Source of the DNA: Candidatus Babeliales bacterium
GTDB taxonomy: Bacteria; Babelota; Babeliae; Babelales; JABDEC01
Assembly: GCA_031292305.1 (NCBI GenBank)
Contig: JARLHJ010000007.1
Location: forward strand, 1-9,632
Length of the DNA stretch: 9,632 nt
Direction of reading: 5' to 3'
In this document: piece after piece, positions 1-6,423 of the stretch
Numbering within the stretch: position 1 is the first letter of the stretch
Layout of the letters: each line of letters starts with the position of its first letter
Made by a program: the position numbers and the translations under genes
The notes under the pieces: generated by a model
What the model was told of the DNA's origin: nothing
Databases searched by the model: none
What the model saw: only the letters and a program-made list of their open reading frames with translations

Positions 1-951
1 GATTTAAATGAAAAATTACACCTATTGGAAGAGTTAAGAAAACAAAATGATCAAAAAAGAAAAGAATTATATAAAAAAATATTAGAACCTTATGAAGACT
101 TAATAAAATTAGCAAAAAATCAAGATATCCATGCTTTAAATATACTAAAAAATTATTTAGAAAAAAACAGTGACCCAGAATATAATATTATTAAAACTTT
201 CTTAGGCAATAATGATTTAAACTTAGAACAAATTAACAACTTGTTAAAATCAATAAAAATTACTGCTGCAAAACCAAATGCCGCTGCAGCTTCCGCGTCA
301 TCCTCACAAGAAAATTCCTTAAATATAATACCTTATAATGAACCGAATCCTAAAAGTTTCCGATTACCATCCTTAACTCCGGATGATCAAGCAGCTGGGG
401 TAAATTCAGGTTTTTATCCAGATTTACAATGGACCACCCTTCATAAGAGCGGAAATATAATTGAGGGTGACTTTCTTTTAAATATATTTTTTAACAGTAT
501 GTTTTTATTTTATATTAAAAAATTCAGTGGCTACGACTATAGACCTAATAAAGGAAATAGCCTTTTTGCTTCAACTTATGGACCTTTAATTTTAAAAGCT
601 TTCAAAGAAAATGAATTATTAAAAAAACTAGCAATCGCATACATGAGGCAAAAAATCGTCATCGAAAAATTACAGAATTTGTTACCAAATATTGATGCTA
701 AAATCATATATAAATATGATCGCTTTGTTACAGATTTACAAATTATGATTTTTTATTGGATAAAAGAAGGTTATGAAGAATTTGCAAAGCGATTTAAACT
801 TGCAAACACGCAAGAAGAAAAATTAAAATCACCTGAGTTTCTTGCCCATTTTGTCCCTGAATTTACAAATACACCTTATTATAATTACCTACTAACAAAT
901 TTCGATGAGTTTAAAAAACCTCGAACTATTGTAGAAGGAATGAAGCTTTAA
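1..951 (+). CDS. Hypothetical protein, 5' end cut by the window edge
   Basis: I do not recognise this protein. The frame is open from base 1, and the first possible start inside the window is a TTG at position 25 with no ribosome binding site. The true start is therefore probably upstream and the gene is partial; at least 316 residues are visible. Counting from the TTG, residues 1-80 are highly charged and look helical. A short Ala/Ser-rich low-complexity linker follows at about 81-98. The rest (about 100-308) is a mixed, aromatic-rich segment that looks globular, with a hydrophobic stretch near 150-165 that is too interrupted by polar residues to be a clear membrane helix. No signal peptide can be judged because the N-terminus is missing. 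It ends with TAA and is separated from argS by 318 bp. Confidence 0.75.
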   Translation, partial: DLNEKLHLLEELRKQNDQKRKELYKKILEPYEDLIKLAKNQDIHALNILKNYLEKNSDPEYNIIKTFLGNNDLNLEQINNLLKSIKITAAKPNAAAASASSSQENSLNIIPYNEPNPKSFRLPSLTPDDQAAGVNSGFYPDLQWTTLHKSGNIIEGDFLLNIFFNSMFLFYIKKFSGYDYRPNKGNSLFASTYGPLILKAFKENELLKKLAIAYMRQKIVIEKLQNLLPNIDAKIIYKYDRFVTDLQIMIFYWIKEGYEEFAKRFKLANTQEEKLKSPEFLAHFVPEFTNTPYYNYLLTNFDEFKKPRTIVEGMKL

Positions 952-1019
952 TCAAAATTTGTAATAAAATAGAGAGTTTTTATTTCTAGATATCATTTGT
1001 AAATTTTAATATAATTTAT

Positions 1020-1049
1020 TTGACTTGCAGATAGAAATTATAGTACTAT
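1020..1049 (+). promoter_or_regulatory. Candidate sigma-70-type promoter upstream of argS
   Basis: TTGACT at 1020-1025 matches five of six -35 consensus bases. TACTAT at 1044-1049 matches four of six -10 bases, with an 18-nt spacer. A start near 1056 would give argS a leader of roughly 210 nt containing the inverted-repeat element at 1092-1174. This is motif reading only; chance matches are common in A+T-rich DNA. Confidence 0.4.
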
Positions 1050-1091
1050 ATTTACATAATAACATTTGAAATTAAAGTTCCCGTAATCCTT

Positions 1092-1174
1092 TTAGACCCG
1101 GGTTTTTTGAATTTGCAAAACCTTTAGCACTAATTTCATAATTGCTCATTCAAAATCTAAGTCCCCGGGTCTAA
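1092..1174. repeat. Long imperfect inverted repeat with CCCGGG arms
   Basis: TTAGACCCGGG (1092-1102) is exactly complementary to CCCGGGTCTAA (1164-1174). Two further pairings nest inside: TTTTGAAT (1105-1112) with ATTCAAAA (1148-1155), and GCAA (1115-1118) with TTGC (1142-1145). These give one long interrupted hairpin. The G+C-rich outer arms stand out sharply from the surrounding A+T-rich sequence. No T-run follows on either strand, so it does not look like an intrinsic terminator. I see no T-box consensus. It could be a structured leader of argS, a miniature palindromic mobile element, or a non-coding RNA. The rest of the 952-1269 gap shows nothing else I can support besides the candidate promoter. 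Confidence 0.7.
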
Positions 1175-1269
1175 TACCTTCCTAGTTATATCTACTCTAA
1201 AAACTCCATGACACATTTCTTTCTTTTATGTAAACTACTTAAATACCCCTAATAAAATATTGGTGAATA

Positions 1270-2922
1270 ATGAATTTAATAGAAAACATAAAAGAATCGT
1301 TTAATAACTTCTTACAAACAAAATTTGAATTCCAAGCACAAGGCGCATATAACCTAGAATTTATGCTAAATATCGAAGAATCAAAAAAAGATTTTGGAGA
1401 CATAAGCTCAAATGCCGCTATGGTTATAGCAAAACAACTAAAAAAGAACCCCAGAGAAATTGCACAAACAATTTCACAAGAATTTACAAATGCTTATATC
1501 AAAAAAATTGAAATTGCTGGCCCTGGCTTTTTAAACTTCTTTTTAACTGATGCCGCTTATATAGAGTTGTGCAAAGATATATTTAATAAAAAAGAAAACT
1601 TTTTCAGACCAAATCTGACTGAGGGTGAAATAAAAAATTATAATCTTGAATTTGTAAGCGCAAACCCAACAGGCCCATTGCATTTGGGTCATGGTCGCGG
1701 CGGTATTATTGGTGACGTTTTTGGTAACATATTAAAATTCATGGGTCATAATGTTACCAAAGAATTTTATATTAACGATGCTGGAAACCAAATAAATAAA
1801 TTAGGTATGTCATTAAAAATCCGTTGCGAACAAGAATTAGGTAAAGAAATTGCCTTACCTGAAGAAAGTTACCATGGAGAATATTTAATAGAACTTGCAA
1901 AAGAATGTATTAAAGAAAATGGCAAAGAAGTTTTATCACAACCTGAAGAATTTTTTGGTAATTATGCAAAAGAAAAGTTATTAAAACTAATACAACAAAC
2001 CCTAAAAGATTATGGCATTGAATTTGATGTATGGTTTTCTGAAAAAACTTTACATACAAGCGGCGCAGTAAACAAAGCAGTGGAAACTTTAGTTTTGAAT
2101 GGCTTTACATATGAAAAAGATGGAGCTCTTTGGTTTAAATCAACAGAATTTGGTGATGATAAAGATAGAGTATTAAAAAAAACTGACGGCGAGCTTACAT
2201 ATATAGCAGCAGATGTTGCGTACATGCAAAACAAAGTGGGCCGTAATTTTGATAATTTAATTATGGTTTTAGGACAAGATCATCATAGTTATGTAGTACG
2301 TTTAAATGGAATAAGACAAGCCCTAGGTTACAACCAATTACCTTTAGATGTAATTCTCTATCAATTAGTCAGACTTAAAGAAGACGGCCAAGATTTTAAA
2401 ATGTCTAAACGTGCAGGTAAAATCTTAAGCTTGCGTGATATTATTGATACTGTAGGCAAAGACGTAGCACGCTTCTTTTATTTAAATAGAAAAGCTGATG
2501 CGCAACTAGAATTTGATATAGACTTAGCAATGAAAAAGAATGAAGAAAACCCTGTTTATTACATTCAATATGCTTATGTGAGAAATTGTAGCATTTTAGA
2601 AAAAATGAATGAAACTAAAAGCTTAAAATTTAGCATTGCTGATGCAAATAATATTGGTGCAGAAGAATATTTCTTAATTAAAAAAATCGTTTCACTTAAA
2701 GAGCTTTTAAATAATATAAGCCAAAACCAACAAATACATTTACTAACTTATTATTTACTGGAACTTTCAGCGCTTTTTCATAAATATTATTTTGACAACA
2801 AAATTATCGATACAAATGATATAGAAAAATCGAAAGCTAGGTTATTAATGATTTCGGTTTTACGCGACACATTTAAAACTTCAATGAAATTAATTGGTAT
2901 TAGCCATCCTGAAAGAATGTAA
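1270..2922 (+). CDS. argS: Arginyl-tRNA synthetase
   Basis: This cytoplasmic class I synthetase charges tRNA-Arg with arginine using ATP. The 550-residue length is normal for the family. An N-terminal additional domain (about 1-95, with GPGFLNF at 84-90) precedes the Rossmann catalytic core. The core carries NPTGPLHLGHGRGG with the HIGH-type motif HLGH at 138-141, the family-typical YINDAGNQI (168-176), GQDHHSYV near 335-342, and a KMSKS-type loop read as KMSKR at 377-381. The all-helical anticodon-binding (DALR-type) domain begins around NPVYYIQYAYVR and runs to the end. The ATG at 1270 is preceded by a weak GGTGA only 3 nt away, but the N-terminal homology supports this start. The last 12 codons recur as a diverged copy at 3579-3617. 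It is transcribed alone and converges on the minus-strand gene at 3046-3435. Confidence 0.97.
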   Translation: MNLIENIKESFNNFLQTKFEFQAQGAYNLEFMLNIEESKKDFGDISSNAAMVIAKQLKKNPREIAQTISQEFTNAYIKKIEIAGPGFLNFFLTDAAYIELCKDIFNKKENFFRPNLTEGEIKNYNLEFVSANPTGPLHLGHGRGGIIGDVFGNILKFMGHNVTKEFYINDAGNQINKLGMSLKIRCEQELGKEIALPEESYHGEYLIELAKECIKENGKEVLSQPEEFFGNYAKEKLLKLIQQTLKDYGIEFDVWFSEKTLHTSGAVNKAVETLVLNGFTYEKDGALWFKSTEFGDDKDRVLKKTDGELTYIAADVAYMQNKVGRNFDNLIMVLGQDHHSYVVRLNGIRQALGYNQLPLDVILYQLVRLKEDGQDFKMSKRAGKILSLRDIIDTVGKDVARFFYLNRKADAQLEFDIDLAMKKNEENPVYYIQYAYVRNCSILEKMNETKSLKFSIADANNIGAEEYFLIKKIVSLKELLNNISQNQQIHLLTYYLLELSALFHKYYFDNKIIDTNDIEKSKARLLMISVLRDTFKTSMKLIGISHPERM

Positions 2923-2965
2923 TATTAATTAAAATTCTGACAATCTAATTAAGTCATCCAAAAAC

Positions 2966-3001
2966 AATTCAAAGACGGGCTTAATAACCCCTCTTTGAAT
3001 T
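2966..3001. terminator. Hairpin downstream of argS, likely two-way terminator
   Basis: Ten complementary bases (2966-2975 with 2992-3001) plus GGG/CCC (2977-2979 with 2988-2990) across one mismatch form a strong hairpin 43 nt after the argS stop. On the minus strand the stem is followed within a few bases by a run of five T, so it suits termination of the gene at 3046-3435. On the plus strand the downstream T-run is poorer. Confidence 0.6.
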
Positions 3002-3022
3002 TGAGAACGTTAATTTTACGAC

Positions 3023-3047
3023 AAGCACTACTTAGTGCTTTTCTTTT
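3023..3047 (+). terminator. Rho-independent terminator, argS side
   Basis: AAGCACT (3023-3029) pairs with AGTGCTT (3034-3040) around a 4-nt loop, followed by TTCTTTT. This is the classic plus-strand layout. Together with the hairpin at 2966-3001 it separates argS from the convergent gene, whose stop codon lies within the T-tract. Confidence 0.65.
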
Positions 3048-3435
3048 ATCGATTCATAGGTTTTTTTGCAACTTGTGGATAATCATTACATGTTATTCCT
3101 GGACCTCTTGTAATACAACCATAAGTACTTTGAACAATACTTGAATTAGCAGGCAATGTAACCGTTGTACCTTCTGGAATTGCTAAAGTTATAACTAGAT
3201 TTTTTACTGTCCCAGGCACTGGATCTTGAATCCCAAAAGTCCCAGCATTTACTGTAAATGAACTTCCTAATGGTGGTTTAACATTGGGCATCATTTGATT
3301 ATTTATTACATTAGCAATTGACGTAAAAGCATTTGGCTGGGTCTTAAAAACAGCCGCACTATCAAAAACTCCAGCCTTAACTAATGAAACTGAAGAAATA
3401 AGTAAAGTAGCTAATAACATTTGTCTTATGTTCAT
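3046..3435 (-). CDS. Small exported protein of unknown function
   Basis: I do not recognise the family. The 129-residue product begins with a classical signal peptide: a short basic start (MNIRQ), a hydrophobic core to about residue 19, and a plausible signal peptidase I site after VKA (19-21). The mature part is about 108 residues, rich in Pro, Thr, Val and Asn, with alternating hydrophobic stretches (for example LVITLAIPEGTTVTL near 80-94) suggesting beta structure. Its only two cysteines, Cys107 and Cys116, could form one disulfide in a C-terminal loop. The ATG is preceded by a strong AGGAGG (3440-3445), 4 nt away. The gene faces argS and is followed by hairpins that can end its transcript. 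It looks visibly richer in G+C than the housekeeping genes nearby. Confidence 0.8.
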   Translation of the reverse strand: MNIRQMLLATLLISSVSLVKAGVFDSAAVFKTQPNAFTSIANVINNQMMPNVKPPLGSSFTVNAGTFGIQDPVPGTVKNLVITLAIPEGTTVTLPANSSIVQSTYGCITRGPGITCNDYPQVAKKPMNR

Positions 3436-3554
3436 AAAACCTCCTTTTGAATTTAACCATATATAGCCAACCAGAGGCTGTATTATTTCTAATAGTAAAC
3501 AATTATTGGACTAAATAGCAATAAATTGGAATTTTTAATTTTTAAACCTGCTTT

Positions 3555-3617
3555 TTAATTAATTTAAGGTATTTTATAATGAAAGTAATCGGAATTAGCC
3601 AGCTTGAAAGAATGTAA
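3555..3617 (+). pseudogene. Relic of a second argS 3' end
   Basis: Positions 3579-3617 translate as MKVIGISQLERM plus a stop. The true argS end at 2884-2922 reads MKLIGISHPERM plus a stop. The two 39-nt blocks differ at five positions, two of them silent (ATT/ATC, GGT/GGA), as expected if the copy once evolved as a coding sequence. Weaker in-frame similarity (an LR...F pattern) may extend upstream to about 3555 across a gap. No promoter or full gene is attached, so it is a fragment. It may be a remnant of a tandem duplication, or the displaced end left by an insertion or replacement at the argS 3' end. Confidence 0.65.
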
Positions 3618-3683
3618 AAAATTGATAGTTTAATCTTACATCTAACTTTTGCTTTAAATATAGTAAAAAATCTTTATCTATTT

Positions 3684-3727
3684 TAAAAAAGCTTGGAATG
3701 AAATTAATTTCATTCCAAGCTTTTTTA
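3684..3727. terminator. Perfect 44-nt palindrome, bidirectional terminator
   Basis: Bases 3684-3705 and 3706-3727 are exact reverse complements. The sequence runs T, A6, GCTTGGAATGAAATT, then its mirror, ending in T6 and A. Either strand reads a G+C-containing stem followed by six T. It begins 5 bases past the stop codon of the minus-strand gene at 3732-3974 and would end that transcript; it would also stop plus-strand readthrough. Confidence 0.8.
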
Positions 3728-3731
3728 GACT

Positions 3732-3974
3732 TTAGTTGATTAATGAAATTGTAGGTCCATAACTTGCTACTGTAGTCGCTGCAGAACAATTACAAGAAAT
3801 TACTATTCCTTGGCCGACAACAAACTGACTACCTGTTTGCGTACCGCTTTTATATCCCTTTTTTGCACAAATATTAGAACAAGAATCTGGGGCCGTACCG
3901 GTTACCACTACAGAGTAGATGTTCAAATTGGATAAAAATACAATCGATAACATAACCATCATTAATTTTTTCAT
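3732..3974 (-). CDS. Small exported cysteine peptide, CS-alpha-beta-like
   Basis: This 80-residue precursor begins with MKKLMMVML and a hydrophobic segment to about residue 17, which reads as a signal peptide. The cleavage site is unclear (around 18-24, no textbook AxA), so an anchored form cannot be excluded. The mature part has four cysteines in the order C32-x3-C36 ... C61-x-C63. CxxxC on a helix and CxC on a strand are the core of the cysteine-stabilised alpha-beta fold of defensins and scorpion toxins. The segment after C36, AKKGYKSGTQ, matches the usual Gly-aromatic...Gly-x-Cys stretch except that Gln46 replaces the cysteine of the third disulfide. The function is unknown; a toxin, an antimicrobial or a host-directed effector are inferences only. 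AAGGAG (3980-3985) lies 5 nt before the ATG. The palindromic terminator follows the stop. Confidence 0.75.
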   Translation of the reverse strand: MKKLMMVMLSIVFLSNLNIYSVVVTGTAPDSCSNICAKKGYKSGTQTGSQFVVGQGIVISCNCSAATTVASYGPTISLIN

Positions 3975-4083
3975 ATTAACTCCTTTTTTACTAGTATTTC
4001 ACTATAAAATACTTTCTAATAGAAAATATAGCAGGAAAAAAGGTGTAAATTCAAGGCTTTTTAAATTTAACGATAATCTTTTT

Positions 4084-4254
4084 TTAAAAATATATTATTT
4101 TATACTCACTGAAAAGTCGGTTTGTCAGTTTTGATTTTATCCAACTATTAAAAGGATTTCCAGGTCTGGTTAGTATCAATTTAGAAGATTTTTTGTTTAA
4201 AATTTCATATTCGTCCATTTCTATTGAGTTCAATGCGGATATTTTCAGAAAATT
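4084..4254 (-). pseudogene. Short unassigned minus-strand ORF, possible relic
   Basis: An open frame from after a stop at 4255-4257 down to TAA at 4084-4086 gives about 56 residues. An ATG at 4216-4218 would give 44 residues starting MDEYEILNKKSS and including LILTRPGNPFNSWIK. The residue mix looks protein-like, with a Trp, Pro and Gly, but there is no ribosome binding site and I recognise no family. It could be a tiny gene, a decayed gene fragment, or chance. The remainder of the 3975-4397 gap holds only the leader of the minus-strand peptide gene and the tsf upstream region. Confidence 0.25.
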
Positions 4255-4387
4255 TTAACATGCTATTTGAATTGATTTTTAAATAATTCTATTTATACTT
4301 GCCATATACATCAAATTTTAAACAAATTTGCTCAAATACACTGTTTTTGGCACACTAGTAATATAAAAGATAAAAATTGTTAATTTT

Positions 4388-4392
4388 AAGGA
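4388..4392 (+). promoter_or_regulatory. Ribosome binding site of tsf
   Basis: AAGGA lies 5 nt before the ATG at 4398 and decides the start. The upstream in-frame TTG at 4377 would add seven residues not seen at EF-Ts N-termini and has no such site. Confidence 0.75.
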
Positions 4393-4397
4393 TAAAG

Positions 4398-4994
4398 ATG
4401 TCAAAGATCGATATTAAATTAATTCAAGAAGTTAGAGAAAGAACTGGCGCAGGAATGTTAAACGTCCGCAAAGCTTTAGAAGAAGCAAATGGGGAAGTTG
4501 AAAAAGCCGTTGAAATCTTAAGAACAAAAGGTGCTGCTAGCGCTGAAAAAAGAGCTGGTCGCAATACTGCAGAAGGTATCGTACAAGCTTATATCCACCC
4601 TGGTGACCAAATCGGTGTATTAATTGAAATGAATTGCGAAACTGATTTTGTGGCTAGAACAGATGAAATAAAAAACTTTGCTAAAGATCTTTGTATGCAT
4701 ATTGCTGCATTTAAACCTATGTACTTAAGCCCTGAAGAAGTAGATCAAAAATTCTTAGAACATGAAAGATCTATTTTTAAATCTCAACTTGCTGATTCTG
4801 GCAAACCAGAAAAAATAGTTGAACAAATTGTTGAAGGAAAAGTTAATAAACTATACACAGAAGTATGTTTATTAAAGCAAGCTTATATTAAAAATGATCA
4901 ATTTTCTGTTGAAGATACATTAAAGCAATTGATTGCCAAAACTGGTGAAAACATTGTAATTAAACGCTTTGCAAGATTTGAAGTAGGGGCGTAA
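4398..4994 (+). CDS. tsf: Elongation factor Ts (short form)
   Basis: EF-Ts is the nucleotide-exchange factor that regenerates EF-Tu-GTP from EF-Tu-GDP in the cytoplasm. From the ATG at 4398 the protein begins MSKIDIKLIQEVRERTGAGM, the family's usual opening. The UBA-like N-terminal domain (about 1-55, with RTGAGMLNVRKAL) leads into the core, which carries the TDFVAR signature used to contact EF-Tu. The 198-residue length is well below that of E. coli EF-Ts (about 280) and fits the short form with a single core subdomain, as in Thermus and cyanobacteria. It heads the tsf-pyrH-frr cluster. The ribosomal protein S2 gene rpsB, its usual upstream partner, is absent from this window. Confidence 0.97.
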   Translation: MSKIDIKLIQEVRERTGAGMLNVRKALEEANGEVEKAVEILRTKGAASAEKRAGRNTAEGIVQAYIHPGDQIGVLIEMNCETDFVARTDEIKNFAKDLCMHIAAFKPMYLSPEEVDQKFLEHERSIFKSQLADSGKPEKIVEQIVEGKVNKLYTEVCLLKQAYIKNDQFSVEDTLKQLIAKTGENIVIKRFARFEVGA

Positions 4995-5001
4995 GTTTAA
5001 C

Positions 5002-5721
5002 ATGAATGAATTAAAGATCATTCTACTAAAACTTACAGGTACATCCCTTCTTAATGAAAACAAAGAACTTGATGCAAATTTAATCAATTCTATTGCTAAA
5101 CAAATAAACAGTTTGCGCGATAAATATTATTTTGCAGTAGTAATTGGTGGTGGCAATTTTTTTAGAGGCGACGAACAAGGAAAAAAACTTGGAATAAGAC
5201 CTAATATTGGCCACCAAGTTGGTATGCTTGCAACAGTTATAAATGGATTGCTAATCAAAAATAGTTTTGAAGATAATGGTATTGATAATGTTATACTATC
5301 TTCTATTGAAAACCATTTTACTGGTAAATTTGCAAATCAAGATAATATAGATGAAGCTTTACGTAATAATAAATCTATTATTTTTGTAGCAGGAACAGGG
5401 AACCCATTTTTTTCAACAGATACCGCCAGCGTATTACGTGCATTACAAATTAATGCTCATGAAGTTTGGAAAGCCACAAATGTTGATGGTGTTTATGATG
5501 AAGACCCGAGAACACATCCTAATACTAATTTAATAAAAAAATTAAGCTGCACGGAAGCTATTAATAAAAAAATTGGCATAATGGATCTGGCAGCGTTTGC
5601 ACTTGCACAGCAACATGCTTTACCTATAAGAATATTTAATATATTTGAGCCTGATGCATTAATAAAAGCATCAAATGATAATAATTTTGGAAGTTTAATA
5701 TATTCGCGGAGTTCATTATGA
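5002..5721 (+). CDS. pyrH: UMP kinase (uridylate kinase)
   Basis: PyrH phosphorylates UMP to UDP with ATP, a step of pyrimidine nucleotide synthesis; bacterial PyrH is a hexamer of the amino-acid-kinase fold. The 239-residue length is normal. Visible motifs are LLKLTGTSL at the N-terminus (usually KLSGEAL), VVIGGGNFFRG at 47-56, GMLATVINGL at 74-83, VAGTGNPFFSTDTAS near the middle, KATNVDGVYDEDP, and MDLAAFALAQQHALPIRIFN. The conserved acidic residue in the block before GMLAT (Asp77 in E. coli) is His71 here, and the E. coli Arg73 position is Pro67. Arg55 of FRG is kept. The gene starts 7 nt after tsf with no clear Shine-Dalgarno, and its stop overlaps the frr start as ATGA, implying coupled translation. 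Confidence 0.95.
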   Translation: MNELKIILLKLTGTSLLNENKELDANLINSIAKQINSLRDKYYFAVVIGGGNFFRGDEQGKKLGIRPNIGHQVGMLATVINGLLIKNSFEDNGIDNVILSSIENHFTGKFANQDNIDEALRNNKSIIFVAGTGNPFFSTDTASVLRALQINAHEVWKATNVDGVYDEDPRTHPNTNLIKKLSCTEAINKKIGIMDLAAFALAQQHALPIRIFNIFEPDALIKASNDNNFGSLIYSRSSL

Positions 5722-6299
5722 TAAAAATATCAGAAGCTACTACAACACCTAAAGATTTCGAATTAGCTTTAAAACCAGAAATGGAAAAACCTATAGAATT
5801 TTTAAAAAAAGAACTTTTAAAAATTAGAACAGGCAGAGCAAACCCATCAATGATTGAAAATGTTAGAGTTCAATGCTATGGCAGTGATATGGGCATAAAA
5901 GAACTTGCTGCTATTTCTGCGCCTGATGCTAGACTTTTAGTTGTTCAACCTTGGGACAAAACAGTAATAAATAACATAGAAAAAGCATTACAAACTTCTG
6001 ATTTAGGTATTACACCTATAAATGATGGTGATATTATTCGTATTCAATTACCTAATTTAAGCTCAGAACGTCGTGAAGAATTTATAAAAATTTTACACAA
6101 AAAATTAGAAGAATGTAGAATAGCTATCAGAAATGTTAGAAAAGAATTTCAAAACGCTGTAAGAGACGCTGAAAAAGACAAAGATATATCTATAGATTAT
6201 TCTAAAAAATTATTAGGCAACTTACAGGATATTACTGATAAATATATTGCATCTGCAGAAGATGTAGCTAATAAAAAAGAACTAGAAATTAAATCTTAA
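5718..6299 (+). CDS. frr: Ribosome recycling factor
   Basis: RRF works with EF-G to split post-termination ribosomes. The 193-residue protein is slightly longer than the usual 185 because of a short N-terminal extension. It shows the family blocks KIRTGRANPSMIENVRVQCYG, PDARLLVVQPWDK, INDGDIIRIQLPNLSSERREE (the hinge and domain II), and the long C-terminal helix with IRNVRKEFQNAVRDAEKDKDIS. The ATG overlaps the pyrH TGA by four bases (ATGA at 5718-5721), so it is probably read by ribosomes finishing pyrH. It is the last protein gene of the cluster; tRNA-Lys starts 32 nt after the stop. Confidence 0.97.
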   Translation: MIKISEATTTPKDFELALKPEMEKPIEFLKKELLKIRTGRANPSMIENVRVQCYGSDMGIKELAAISAPDARLLVVQPWDKTVINNIEKALQTSDLGITPINDGDIIRIQLPNLSSERREEFIKILHKKLEECRIAIRNVRKEFQNAVRDAEKDKDISIDYSKKLLGNLQDITDKYIASAEDVANKKELEIKS

Positions 6300-6301
6300 T
6301 T

Positions 6302-6310
6302 TGTTATACT
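6302..6310 (+). promoter_or_regulatory. Candidate extended -10 promoter for the tRNA pair
   Basis: TGTTATACT reads as TG-N-TATACT, an extended -10 with five of six -10 consensus bases, 21 nt before tRNA-Lys. A start near 6317 would suit a short tRNA precursor. No convincing -35 is seen, which extended -10 promoters can tolerate. Confidence 0.45.
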
Positions 6311-6331
6311 AGTTAAAACTTGAAATATTTT

Positions 6332-6404
6332 GGGCCGATAGCTCAATTGGTAGAGCATCAGACTCTTAATCTGCAGGTTCTTGGTTCGATTCCAAGTCGG
6401 CCCA
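6332..6404 (+). tRNA. tRNA-Lys, anticodon CUU
   Basis: The cloverleaf is complete: acceptor GGGCCGA/TCGGCCC, D-arm GCTC...GAGC, anticodon loop CTCTTAA with CTT at 6365-6367, and T-arm CTTGG-TTCGATT-CCAAG. The discriminator is A6404. The CCA end is not encoded. The outermost anticodon-stem pair (T6358-C6374) is a mismatch; the other four pair normally. It reads AAG codons. Confidence 0.96.
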
Positions 6405-6423
6405 ATTAAATAAAAATTGATAT

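Noticed and set aside
1092-1174. T-box riboswitch upstream of argS
   Set aside because: The conserved T-box sequence and an antiterminator/terminator pair are not visible; only a long inverted repeat is present.
2010-2234. 74-codon minus-strand open frame
   Set aside because: It lies wholly inside argS on the opposite strand, with no ribosome binding site or recognisable product; a shadow of argS codon use.
3595-3789. 64-codon minus-strand open frame
   Set aside because: It runs through the perfect palindromic terminator and overlaps the end of the better-supported exported peptide gene in another frame.
4106-4131. Short inverted repeat ACTGA/TCAGT followed by T-rich sequence
   Set aside because: The uninterrupted stem is only five pairs and it serves no adjacent gene; too weak to call a terminator.
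3919-4134. 71-codon plus-strand open frame with a hydrophobic stretch
   Set aside because: It starts antisense to the signal peptide of the 3732-3974 gene, where the reverse complement of hydrophobic codons looks membrane-like; no ribosome binding site.
4347-4364. TTGGCA and TAATAT as a tsf promoter
   Set aside because: The two boxes are only 6 nt apart, too close for a sigma-70 promoter; no better partner was seen.
4377-4397. TTG start extending EF-Ts by seven residues
   Set aside because: The ATG at 4398 has AAGGA at good spacing and gives the family-typical N-terminus.
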